The notes under the pieces were generated by a model. The model ran no database searches. It was not told where the DNA came from and saw only the letters and a program-made list of their open reading frames with translations. The position numbers and the translations under genes are program-made. Positions 6,891 through 14,460 of a DNA stretch of 64,000 nucleotides are shown here, in pieces; position 1 is the first letter of the stretch, and every line of letters starts with the position of its first letter. The stretch comes from Enemella evansiae (GTDB lineage: Bacteria > Pseudomonadota > Alphaproteobacteria > Rhodobacterales > Rhodobacteraceae): assembly GCA_017255395.1 (NCBI GenBank), contig JAFKDC010000004.1, positions 186,001 through 250,000 on the forward strand, given 5' to 3'.

Positions 6891-8690
6891 ATGCTCGACT
6901 CGACAGTCACCGATCAGGTGCAAGAGACGCTGGATAGCCTGAACGCCGCGCTGGAGGCAGGCGACGTCATGGCCGCAAGCGCACTTTTTGCCACGGACAG
7001 TTACTGGCGCGACCTGATCGCCGTGTCCTGGAACCTGAAGACGGTGGAAGGGCCGTCTGGCGTTCAGGATATGTTGACCGCACAACTGAATCACACCCGG
7101 CCGCGTGGCTTCGCCATTCAGCAGGGCGAGGTGCCGGGGGAAGAGGAAGGCGTCATCACCGCGTGGATCACCTTCGAGACCGCCGTCGGGCGCGGCTGGG
7201 GTCTGATGCGTCTGAAAGACGGGCGGATCTGGACGCTGCTGACCGCGCTTCAGGAACTGAAGGGGCATGAGGAAAACCGGGGCAAGCGCCGCCCGATGGG
7301 CGCGGAACACGGCGCCGCCAAGAACCGCAAGTCCTGGAAGGAGAAGCGTGAGGCCGAGGCCGCCGAGCTGGGCTATACCGAGCAGCCCTATACCGTGATC
7401 GTCGGCGGCGGGCAGGGCGGCATAGCCCTTGGTGCGCGGCTGCGGCAGCTTGGCGTGCCGACCATCGTTCTGGACAAACACGACCGGCCCGGCGACCAGT
7501 GGCGGTCGCGCTACAAGTCGCTCTGCCTGCATGACCCGATCTGGTACGACCATCTGCCCTACATCAAGTTCCCGGACAACTGGCCGGTCTTCACGCCCAA
7601 GGACAAGGTCGGCGACTGGCTGGAGATGTACACCAAGGTGATGGAGATCAACTACTGGTCCCGCTCCGAGGTGCAAAGCGCGCAATATGACGAGGCCAGC
7701 GGCACATGGACCGTCAAGGTCAACCGCGACGGCGAAGAGGTCACGCTGCGCCCGACGCAGCTGGTGCTGGCCACGGGTATGTCGGGCAAGCCCAACCTGC
7801 CGCAGTTCCCGGGGATGGAGGATTTCGGGGGCACGATTCAGCACAGTTCGCAGCACGACGGCCCGGATGACTGGACCGGCAAGAAGGTGGTTGTCGTGGG
7901 GTCGAACAACTCGGCCCATGACATCTGCGCCGCGCTATGGGAGGCGGACGCCGACGTGACCATGGTTCAGCGCTCCTCGACCCATATCGTGCGCTCGGAC
8001 ACGCTGATGGATATCGGCCTCGGCGCGCTCTATTCCGAAGAGGCGGTGGCCAATGGCGTGACGACGGAAAAGGCCGACATGATCTTCGCCTCGCTGCCCT
8101 ACCGGATCATGCACGAGTTCCAGATCCCGCTCTACGAGCAGATGAAGGAACGCGACGCGGATTTCTACGCGGGGCTGGAGAAGGCGGGCTTCGATCTCGA
8201 CTGGGGCGACGACGGGTCCGGCCTGTTCATGAAGTACCTGCGGCGCGGGTCGGGCTATTACATCGACGTGGGTGCCAGCCAGCTGATCATCGACGGTGCG
8301 GTGAAACTGGTGAAGGGGCAGGTGGACCACTTCGACGAGACCGGCGTGGTGCTGTCGGACGGCACACATCTGGACGCCGATCTGGTGGTCATGGCGACCG
8401 GCTATGGCAGCATGAACGGCTGGGCCGCCGATCTCATCAGCCCCGAGGTCGCGGACAAGGTCGGCAAGGTCTGGGGGCTGGGCTCGGACACCACCAAGGA
8501 CCCCGGCCCGTGGGAGGGCGAGCAGCGCAACATGTGGAAACCGACCCAGCAGGAGAACCTCTGGTTCCACGGCGGCAACCTGCACCAGTCGCGGCACTAT
8601 TCCCTGTATCTTGCGTTGCAACTGAAGGCCCGGATGGAGGGCATCGAGACCCCCGTCTACGGGTTGCAAGAGGTGCATCACCTGTCGTGA
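6891..8690 (+). CDS. Flavin-dependent monooxygenase with N-terminal SnoaL/NTF2-like domain
   Basis: 599 aa. Residues 1 to about 125 look like a SnoaL/NTF2-like fold; the remainder is a class B flavin monooxygenase (FMO/YUC-like). The FAD Rossmann motif VGGGQGG is near residue 170 and the second dinucleotide (NADPH) motif VGSNNSAHD near 335; ATGYG close to the C-terminus is typical of the family. Such enzymes use NADPH and O2 to oxygenate a small N-, S- or carbonyl-containing substrate in the cytoplasm. A GGAGG site is 8 bp from the ATG. It stands alone behind the AcoR-like regulator, which suggests substrate-inducible expression. The substrate cannot be read from the sequence. Confidence 0.88.
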   Translation: MLDSTVTDQVQETLDSLNAALEAGDVMAASALFATDSYWRDLIAVSWNLKTVEGPSGVQDMLTAQLNHTRPRGFAIQQGEVPGEEEGVITAWITFETAVGRGWGLMRLKDGRIWTLLTALQELKGHEENRGKRRPMGAEHGAAKNRKSWKEKREAEAAELGYTEQPYTVIVGGGQGGIALGARLRQLGVPTIVLDKHDRPGDQWRSRYKSLCLHDPIWYDHLPYIKFPDNWPVFTPKDKVGDWLEMYTKVMEINYWSRSEVQSAQYDEASGTWTVKVNRDGEEVTLRPTQLVLATGMSGKPNLPQFPGMEDFGGTIQHSSQHDGPDDWTGKKVVVVGSNNSAHDICAALWEADADVTMVQRSSTHIVRSDTLMDIGLGALYSEEAVANGVTTEKADMIFASLPYRIMHEFQIPLYEQMKERDADFYAGLEKAGFDLDWGDDGSGLFMKYLRRGSGYYIDVGASQLIIDGAVKLVKGQVDHFDETGVVLSDGTHLDADLVVMATGYGSMNGWAADLISPEVADKVGKVWGLGSDTTKDPGPWEGEQRNMWKPTQQENLWFHGGNLHQSRHYSLYLALQLKARMEGIETPVYGLQEVHHLS

Positions 8691-8701
8691 TGCGTCGATG
8701 G

Positions 8702-8752
8702 GGGCGCGCCGCATAAGGCGCGTCCTCGTGCCCGGCATCCCACTTTGCCGGG
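8702..8752. terminator. Two adjacent hairpins after the monooxygenase
   Basis: GGGCGCGCC (8702-8710) pairs with GGCGCGTCC (8717-8725) over a 6-nt loop with one mismatch, and CCCGGC (8731-8736) pairs with GCCGGG (8747-8752). They lie between the monooxygenase and the convergent glycosyltransferase gene. No T tract follows. Confidence 0.4.
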
Positions 8753-8833
8753 ATCGGGGTCAGGATCGCCGGGCGGGATGGCCCGCTGGGTCGTGGCCTT
8801 TGGCTTTGCCTTGCGGTTTTGCAGGGGGAGCCA

Positions 8834-9811
8834 TCAGGCCGCCATGGCTGTCGGTCTCAGGATATCGTCCATCAAATGCGACCAACCGTCGCAGCACGGA
8901 TCGAAAGCGGCGGGCGGCAGCATTGTGGGCGTGGGGTCGCTCAGGCACGCGGCCAGCGCCCTGGCCCAGTCCTGCGGGGTGGAGCCCCGGACAAATCGGG
9001 CGCCCGCGCCGCTTTCGCGCAGGCCGTCCACATCCGCGCAAACCAGCCCCCGGCCTGCCGCGCGGGCCTCCAGCGCGACAAGCCCGAAGGCCTCCCACCG
9101 CGAGGGCATGGCGACCAGGTCGACCCCGCCATAGGCGGCGGCGGGCGAGGCCGCGTGGCCGCAGAAGCGGATGCGCGTGTCGCCCGCCGCGCGGGCGGCG
9201 AGGTCTGCGGCCTCTGGTCCGGTGCCGTGGATGTGCAGGGCGATGTCGGGATCGGGCAGCATGCGGAAGGCCTCGATCAGGATGTCGAAGCCCTTCTGAC
9301 GATGCAGGCGGCCTATGGCGCCGATGACCCGGACGGGACCGCTTTGGCGCGGCACCGCGCGGAAGGGCGACAGGTCGACCGCAGAGGGGATGACCCGCAG
9401 CGACGGCGCGTCGACAAGGCCCCGCTTCTGCAGCCACCGCCCCTGCGCCTCGCTGACCGCGACGACACGGTCGAACAGCGAGAGCGACAGCCGCAGCATG
9501 GTGAAGAACCGGGCCCGGGCCGAGACGTTCAGGGCCGTGAAGGCCTCTGTGTAGCTGTGTTCGACATGGATCAGCGGAACCTGCGCGTGGCGCGCCCGGA
9601 ACGCGATCAGATGCGGCAGCCGACGCCAGGACAGGGGCAGGTGCGAGACGATGACATCGGCCTGAACCGGCGGCAGGGGGCCGGTCGGGGACACGACCTG
9701 AACGCAGTGCTCGGCCCGGGCGGCCAGCGCCGCGTTGGTCGTCACATGCTCGATGACGCGCATGACGCCGCCGGGGGTGGTGTCGTCGACAAGATGCAGG
9801 ATGCGGGGCAT
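8834..9811 (-). CDS. Family 4 (GT-B) glycosyltransferase
   Basis: 325 aa. The N-terminus (ILHLVDDTTPGGVMRVIEH) and the C-terminal nucleotide-sugar half (VIGAIGRLHRQKGFDILIEAFRML, HIHGTGPE, and the E-x7-E type signature in PSRWEAFGLVALEA) identify a retaining GT4 enzyme. It would add a sugar from a nucleotide-activated donor to the lipid-linked exopolysaccharide repeat unit at the cytoplasmic face. It is the last gene of a four-gene minus-strand operon (flippase, two GT2 enzymes, GT4), 24 bp after its upstream neighbour. Donor and acceptor are unknown. Confidence 0.9.
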   Translation of the reverse strand: MPRILHLVDDTTPGGVMRVIEHVTTNAALAARAEHCVQVVSPTGPLPPVQADVIVSHLPLSWRRLPHLIAFRARHAQVPLIHVEHSYTEAFTALNVSARARFFTMLRLSLSLFDRVVAVSEAQGRWLQKRGLVDAPSLRVIPSAVDLSPFRAVPRQSGPVRVIGAIGRLHRQKGFDILIEAFRMLPDPDIALHIHGTGPEAADLAARAAGDTRIRFCGHAASPAAAYGGVDLVAMPSRWEAFGLVALEARAAGRGLVCADVDGLRESGAGARFVRGSTPQDWARALAACLSDPTPTMLPPAAFDPCCDGWSHLMDDILRPTAMAA

Positions 9812-9835
9812 GGGGTGTCTCCTCCGGTTGGCGGG

Positions 9836-10822
9836 TCAGGAACGGGCGGGGTTGCGCGCGGTGCGCAGGAAGGGAAGCGGGGCGGACCCCAGACGGCCGG
9901 TGGCCGCGGCTGCAAGAAGGGTGACGGTGCTTTTCAGCGGCTCTTCGATCAGGGGGCGGTGGGACTGCGCCAGCGCGCGGCGCAGGAAGTCGCGGGCGAC
10001 CGGCCCGTCCCCGGCAGAGACGGCGCGCCGCGCGAGGTAGCGCAGCTGGTAGGCGCGCGCGGCGGCCTCGTGACGCTCGAAGAAATCGGGCGCGGCGGGG
10101 CGCAGCTTGGTGACCATCCGCTCCCACGAGGCCAGTTGCGCCTCGACATTGGCCGACAGGCCGCCGCCGCTGATGCGGTATTCCGTCAACAGTCCGGGAA
10201 CGCCTTCGATCATCCAGTCCGTCGTCAGGCAAAGCCGAAGCCAGCATTCGATGTCCTCGGACTGGCGGAAGGTCTCGTCGAAGACCCAGTCCCGTTTGGG
10301 TTCGCTGGCCGGGCGCCATGCGATATCGGCCAGCGTCTCGCGCCGCATCACCGGGCTGGAGCCGTTGCCCACCGGGTTGCGCTTGAACACATGCGCCGGG
10401 GTGACGCCGTAGAGGCGCGGGCGCTGCGCGTGGCCGATGCGGGCGCCGCTGTCGTCGATCATGGCAGAGCCGGAGTAGCTGAGCCCCACCAGCGGCGCAT
10501 GGGCAAGGTGTTCGACATGCGCGGCCAGCTTTTCCGGCAGCCAGAGGTCATCGGCGTCGCAAAACCCGACAACCGTGCCGGTCGCGGCATGGATGCCGCT
10601 GTTGCGTGCCCCGGCCAGACCCCGGTTGCCCTGCCGGACCAGCCGGACGCGGGAATCGGCCTCGGCGGCACGGCTGGCGATCTCGGTGGTGTCGTCGGTC
10701 GATCCGTCGTCCACGACGACAATCTCGAGGTCGCGGAAGGTCTGCGAGCGCAGGGACAGAAGCGTTGCGGGCAGGGTCCGGCTGGCATTGAAGGCGGGGA
10801 CGACGATGGAGGCGTATGGCAT
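9836..10822 (-). CDS. Family 2 glycosyltransferase
   Basis: 328 aa. An N-terminal GT-A domain with IVVPAFNASRTL, VVVDDGSTDDT and the metal-binding CDADDLW motif marks an inverting GT2 enzyme. It is cytoplasmic and has no transmembrane segment. It is 12 bp downstream of another GT2 gene with which it shares the domain layout and probably an origin by duplication. It should add one residue of the polysaccharide repeat unit. Confidence 0.92.
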   Translation of the reverse strand: MPYASIVVPAFNASRTLPATLLSLRSQTFRDLEIVVVDDGSTDDTTEIASRAAEADSRVRLVRQGNRGLAGARNSGIHAATGTVVGFCDADDLWLPEKLAAHVEHLAHAPLVGLSYSGSAMIDDSGARIGHAQRPRLYGVTPAHVFKRNPVGNGSSPVMRRETLADIAWRPASEPKRDWVFDETFRQSEDIECWLRLCLTTDWMIEGVPGLLTEYRISGGGLSANVEAQLASWERMVTKLRPAAPDFFERHEAAARAYQLRYLARRAVSAGDGPVARDFLRRALAQSHRPLIEEPLKSTVTLLAAAATGRLGSAPLPFLRTARNPARS

Positions 10823-10834
10823 GGGAATGTTCCT

Positions 10835-11758
10835 TCAGCGGGAAAACAGAAAGCGGCGCAGGGCGCGGGGCAGGGCGGGATAGGCAAGGCCGCCGATCGC
10901 GGTGGCAAACCCGCGCCGGGGCGGGGTCAGGAAGGCGGCGGCATCGGCTTTCAGCCCCTGGGTCACCAGGGTGCGCACCGTGGCGCAGTCATGGCCCAGC
11001 CGTATGGCGCGGCGGGTCAGGTAGCGGATATAGCGCGCCTCTGCGCGGGGGGCGCTGTCATGGCCGTAGCGCCGCGCGGTGGCCACCACCTCGGTCCGGC
11101 TTTGCCGCATCGCGTCCAGATCCGAGGACAGGCCCCCGGCGCTTTGCCGGTACAGAACGTGGTCGCGGGCGATGCCCGTGACCCGGGCACCCTGTCCGGC
11201 CAGCGTCACGAGAAAGTCGAGGTCTTCGTTGTGGATCATGTCCGCGCGAAAGCCGCCCGCCGCGACGAAGGCTGCGCGCCGGAGCGAGAGGTTCGACAGG
11301 GTGCAGACCGGGTTTTCGGCCAGCAGCATGGGAATGGTCAGCGGCCCGGCGGGCACGGTCGAGCGGCTGGTGATGCAGGCCGGGTCCTCGTTGAAGAAAC
11401 CGACCCGGCCGTAAACGGCATCCGCCTCGCCGCCAAGAAGGCTTTGGGCGACCTCGGCCAGCTTTTCCGGCGTCCAGAGATCATCCGCATCGAGGAAGCA
11501 CAGGATATCCCCCCGCGCCAGCGTCAGCGCCCCGTGGTTGCGCGCGGCGCTTGGTCCCTTGCCGGGATTGCGCGCGACGTGCAGGCGCGGGTCATCGGCG
11601 GCCAGGGCCCTGGCGATGGCGATGCTGCCGTCGGTGGACCCGTCGTCGACGAGGATGGCTTCCCAGTTGCGCCAGCCCTGGGCCTGGATCGACCGGACCG
11701 TGGCGCTCAGGGTCCGGGCCGCGTTGTAGAGGGGCACGATGACAGAGATCAGGGGCAT
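10835..11758 (-). CDS. Family 2 glycosyltransferase
   Basis: 307 aa. GT-A fold with ISVIVPLYNAARTL at the N-terminus, LVDDGSTDGS and FLDADDLW motifs, followed by a helical C-terminal region ending in basic residues. It is an inverting GT2 enzyme of the exopolysaccharide operon. It begins 3 bp after the flippase stop codon, so the two are probably translationally coupled. It is paralogous to the next gene downstream. Confidence 0.92.
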   Translation of the reverse strand: MPLISVIVPLYNAARTLSATVRSIQAQGWRNWEAILVDDGSTDGSIAIARALAADDPRLHVARNPGKGPSAARNHGALTLARGDILCFLDADDLWTPEKLAEVAQSLLGGEADAVYGRVGFFNEDPACITSRSTVPAGPLTIPMLLAENPVCTLSNLSLRRAAFVAAGGFRADMIHNEDLDFLVTLAGQGARVTGIARDHVLYRQSAGGLSSDLDAMRQSRTEVVATARRYGHDSAPRAEARYIRYLTRRAIRLGHDCATVRTLVTQGLKADAAAFLTPPRRGFATAIGGLAYPALPRALRRFLFSR

Positions 11759-11761
11759 GGG

Positions 11762-12988
11762 TCAGGCCTTCTTGAAGACTTGCGGGTAGGACAGGCGCAG
11801 CGCGGGGCGCGACAGCGCCAGCATCACGCCGCAGGCGGTGGCAAGGTGGGTCCAGGCCAGCGCCTCTAGGCCGAAGGGTGCCGCGCATGCGGTGCCTGCC
11901 AGCAGCGTGCCGGTCAGGATCGCCGTGCCGCGCAGTTCGGCCCCGGTGCGGCCCTCGGCCCGCAGCCAGCCCGCCGTCGCGGTCCAGATCATCGTCGGGA
12001 TGGCGACGAGGCAGAGGATGGCGACCGGGGTGGCCAGGTCGGCGTGCTGTGCGCCCAGCAGCAGCGGCACGTACCAGGGTGCCAGCAGCGCCTGCGCCAC
12101 AACCGCCGGGGCGATCAGGCTCAGCGACAGGCGCAGCCCGTCCCGCAGGGCGGTCGTGCGGCAGAATGCGCGGCAGAGGGTCGGAAAGAGAACGGCGGCG
12201 AAGGCGGCAGAGAAGGAGGTGGCAAGGCTGAGGCCCGCGTTGAAGGCCATGAAATAGGCGCCCAGCAGTTCCGGGCCGAGAAGCGCGCCGACCACCAGCT
12301 TGTCGCCGTGCAGCCGCGCCGTCCGGATGACTTCGGTCCCCAGCACCGGGCCGCCGAAGCGCAGGAAGTCGGCGGTGGGCGCCAGACCGGCCTGCGGATC
12401 GGGGCGCCAGGGGTGCAGGCGCCGCATGGCCCAAAGCCAGAAGGGCGCGGTCAGCAGGCGCGGCAGGACCAGCGCAATCGCAGAGGGCCAGAGCACCGCC
12501 AGCCCGACCGACAGCAGGTTGGCGGTCACGGCCTGCGTCCCGGCAATGGCCGCGGTCCGCTTCAGCTTGCCCGCGCGCAGGGCGAGGCCGCAGTGCACCA
12601 GCCCACCCGGCATGAACAGGTATTCCCCGGCGAGGACCAGCACCAGCGCCGCCAGCATGGCGTTGCCGGTGGCGAGCCACAGGATCAGGGCCAGCGTGGC
12701 CTGCACCGCGAAGAGGCCCGAGCACCAGATCCAGTTCAGGCGGTGCGCGCGCTTGCAGGTGGCCTCCAGCGTCTCGGCGGGGGCCGCGATGATGCGCTGG
12801 CCGACACCGTTCTCGGTCAGGGATTTCAGCAGGTCGCCGGTGGCGAGCGCGGCGGCGGCAAGGCCGATCTCGGCAAGGTCGAGCGTGCGGGCGACGGCGA
12901 TCACCACCCCCAGCCGGGACAGCTTCGTGGCGATCTCCGAGGCGCCGTAGGCCATCAGCTGGCCGAAGAGTGCGTTTGCGCGGGACAC
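11762..12988 (-). CDS. Wzx-like polysaccharide flippase
   Basis: 408 aa, strongly hydrophobic with about twelve membrane segments, the layout of the polysaccharide transporter (PST) branch of the MOP superfamily. It would flip undecaprenyl-linked repeat units across the inner membrane. The sequence begins with the amphipathic LMAYGASEIATKLSRLGVVIAVAR region typical of these flippases. It is the first gene of the minus-strand glycosyltransferase operon and is divergent from the Wza-like gene; the 216-bp gap between them holds an inverted-repeat operator (13090-13107) and a triple 11-bp repeat. Confidence 0.88.
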   Translation of the reverse strand: MSRANALFGQLMAYGASEIATKLSRLGVVIAVARTLDLAEIGLAAAALATGDLLKSLTENGVGQRIIAAPAETLEATCKRAHRLNWIWCSGLFAVQATLALILWLATGNAMLAALVLVLAGEYLFMPGGLVHCGLALRAGKLKRTAAIAGTQAVTANLLSVGLAVLWPSAIALVLPRLLTAPFWLWAMRRLHPWRPDPQAGLAPTADFLRFGGPVLGTEVIRTARLHGDKLVVGALLGPELLGAYFMAFNAGLSLATSFSAAFAAVLFPTLCRAFCRTTALRDGLRLSLSLIAPAVVAQALLAPWYVPLLLGAQHADLATPVAILCLVAIPTMIWTATAGWLRAEGRTGAELRGTAILTGTLLAGTACAAPFGLEALAWTHLATACGVMLALSRPALRLSYPQVFKKA

Positions 12989-13089
12989 GGGGGGCGGGCT
13001 CCTGTTCGGGTTCGTTTAATCCATAGCCAAGCCGGTCACGGTCTGTCCCACACGCGGGGGGAGGGGCCGAAGCCGCCTTCGCCCCGCGA

Positions 13090-13107
13090 CCTATCCGGAT
13101 GGACAGG
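13090..13107. promoter_or_regulatory. Exopolysaccharide-locus operator, site A
   Basis: CCTATCC-GGAT-GGACAGG is an 18-bp inverted repeat of two 7-bp arms around 4 bp, with one mismatch in the right arm. It lies in the divergent promoter region of the flippase operon and the Wza-like gene. The same architecture recurs at 17624 and 19945. Confidence 0.6.
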
Positions 13108-13149
13108 TGGCCCATCCGCTCCCGTGGAAGCCGTGCCGGGACGCTCGCG

Positions 13150-13182
13150 CTATGCATGTGTTCTGCATGTGCTATGCATGTG
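13150..13182. repeat. Three contiguous 11-bp repeats upstream of the Wza-like gene
   Basis: CTATGCATGTG (13150-13160), TTCTGCATGTG (13161-13171) and CTATGCATGTG (13172-13182) follow without spacers. The first and third are identical. The 11-bp period is close to one helical turn, so identical faces would be presented to a protein. The block ends 22 bp before the start codon, so it may lie in the promoter or the mRNA leader. Confidence 0.75.
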
Positions 13183-13204
13183 GCGACTCTCCGGAAGGAC
13201 CCCT

Positions 13205-14452
13205 ATGCGCATGACATTACAGCCCAGTTCCCTGCCGCTGCGCCGTGCGGCCCTTGTCACGACCGCGGTCTGCCTGTCGTTTCTGGCCGGGTGCGGGGCG
13301 GCCCCCACGCCCGAGAACATCGCGCCGGTCCGCACCGGCGGCGGCTTTCAGGCGCAGTACCGCGATCCGCCGCGCCAGAGCGGCGAGATGCTGGTCTCGA
13401 CCCGCATGAATGCGGAATCCTGCCGCCCCGGCGGTGGGGTCGGGGATGCCAGGGCTGGCAAGGGGGGTGGCCTTGTGGCGCTCTCGTTGCGCGGGGAAAG
13501 GCTGTCCCGCGACGACCTTCTCGACATCCGTGTCGGCGACGACGAGACCTTCAACGGCGATTACGTGATCTCCCGGGACGGGTTGCTGAAGATGCCCTTC
13601 CTGCCGCCGATCCCGGCGCAGGGGCGCACCACGAATGACATCGAGCAGGAGCTGGGTCGCCTGCTGCGGGAAGGCGGGTTCTACGACAGCACCCCGCGCC
13701 TGTCGGTCCGGCTGGTGGACATGGCCAGTGTCGCGGTCGCGGTCTCGGGCGCCGTCTTCGAGCCCCATTCGGTAGAGGTCGGGGTGCGTTCGGGGGCTGA
13801 TATCGACCGCGCCCGGCAAGCGGCTATCGGCGCATCGACCGAGGGCCGTAACCTCTCGACCGCGCTGCGCGCCGCCGGGGGCGTGCGTCCGGATGCCGAC
13901 CTGTCGCGCATCGAGCTGCACAGGGCCGGGCATCGGCACATCCTCGACCTGCGCGGGGTCTTCCACGGGCGCCACGCCACGGACATCGTGCTTTTGGCCG
14001 GGGACGAGATCGTCGTGCCCAGCCGTCAGTGCTTTCAGGACGAGCTGATGCGCCCCGGACCGATCAGCCCGCCGGGCATCTCGCTGTTCCTGTCCAACCT
14101 CACGCAGCCCGCCACCGGCAATGCGCCCTCGGCGATCGGGCGGGAGGTGCGCGAGGTGCCATATGGCACCCGGTTCATGCAGGCCGTGGTCAACACCAAC
14201 TGCGTCGGCGGCGCGCGCGCCAGCAGCGCGCATCGCTCTGCCGTGCTGTTCACGCGCGACCCCCTGACCGGCGTATCGGTGGTGATCGAGCGCAGCATCG
14301 AGGACCAGTTGCGCCGCGCAGACCGCGACGATTATGATCCCTACCTGCTGCCGGGGGATTCGATCGCCTGTTACGACAGCCGGGTCACGAACCTCGCCGA
14401 GATCGGCAGGGTGGTCGGCGGCGTCGCCGCGGCGGCCCTGCTGATCCCCTAG
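13205..14452 (+). CDS. Wza-like polysaccharide export outer-membrane lipoprotein
   Basis: 415 aa. A lipoprotein signal ends at LAGC with the lipidated Cys at residue 30. It is followed by a Poly_export (PES) domain: RDDLLDIRVGDDETFNGDYVISRDG (split here by the usual L/M-P turn) and then SLBB-type repeats (around VAVSGAVFEPHSV and the later LAGDEIVVPSR). This family forms the periplasm-to-surface channel for capsule or exopolysaccharide. The start at 13205 was chosen because GGAAGGA precedes it by 5 bp and it gives a correct signal peptide; the frame is open far upstream but without features. It is transcribed alone, convergent with the hybrid kinase gene 8 bp away. Confidence 0.9.
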   Translation: MRMTLQPSSLPLRRAALVTTAVCLSFLAGCGAAPTPENIAPVRTGGGFQAQYRDPPRQSGEMLVSTRMNAESCRPGGGVGDARAGKGGGLVALSLRGERLSRDDLLDIRVGDDETFNGDYVISRDGLLKMPFLPPIPAQGRTTNDIEQELGRLLREGGFYDSTPRLSVRLVDMASVAVAVSGAVFEPHSVEVGVRSGADIDRARQAAIGASTEGRNLSTALRAAGGVRPDADLSRIELHRAGHRHILDLRGVFHGRHATDIVLLAGDEIVVPSRQCFQDELMRPGPISPPGISLFLSNLTQPATGNAPSAIGREVREVPYGTRFMQAVVNTNCVGGARASSAHRSAVLFTRDPLTGVSVVIERSIEDQLRRADRDDYDPYLLPGDSIACYDSRVTNLAEIGRVVGGVAAAALLIP

Positions 14453-14460
14453 GCGGGCCC

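Noticed and set aside
8819-11869. A 1016-codon open frame on the plus strand
   Set aside because: It is antisense to three well-supported glycosyltransferase genes, is rich in Gly, Arg and Gln, and shows no domain; it reflects the codon bias of GC-rich DNA.
12044-13204. Upstream extension of the Wza-like frame to 802 residues
   Set aside because: The extension lies antisense to the flippase and would place the lipoprotein signal in the middle of the protein.
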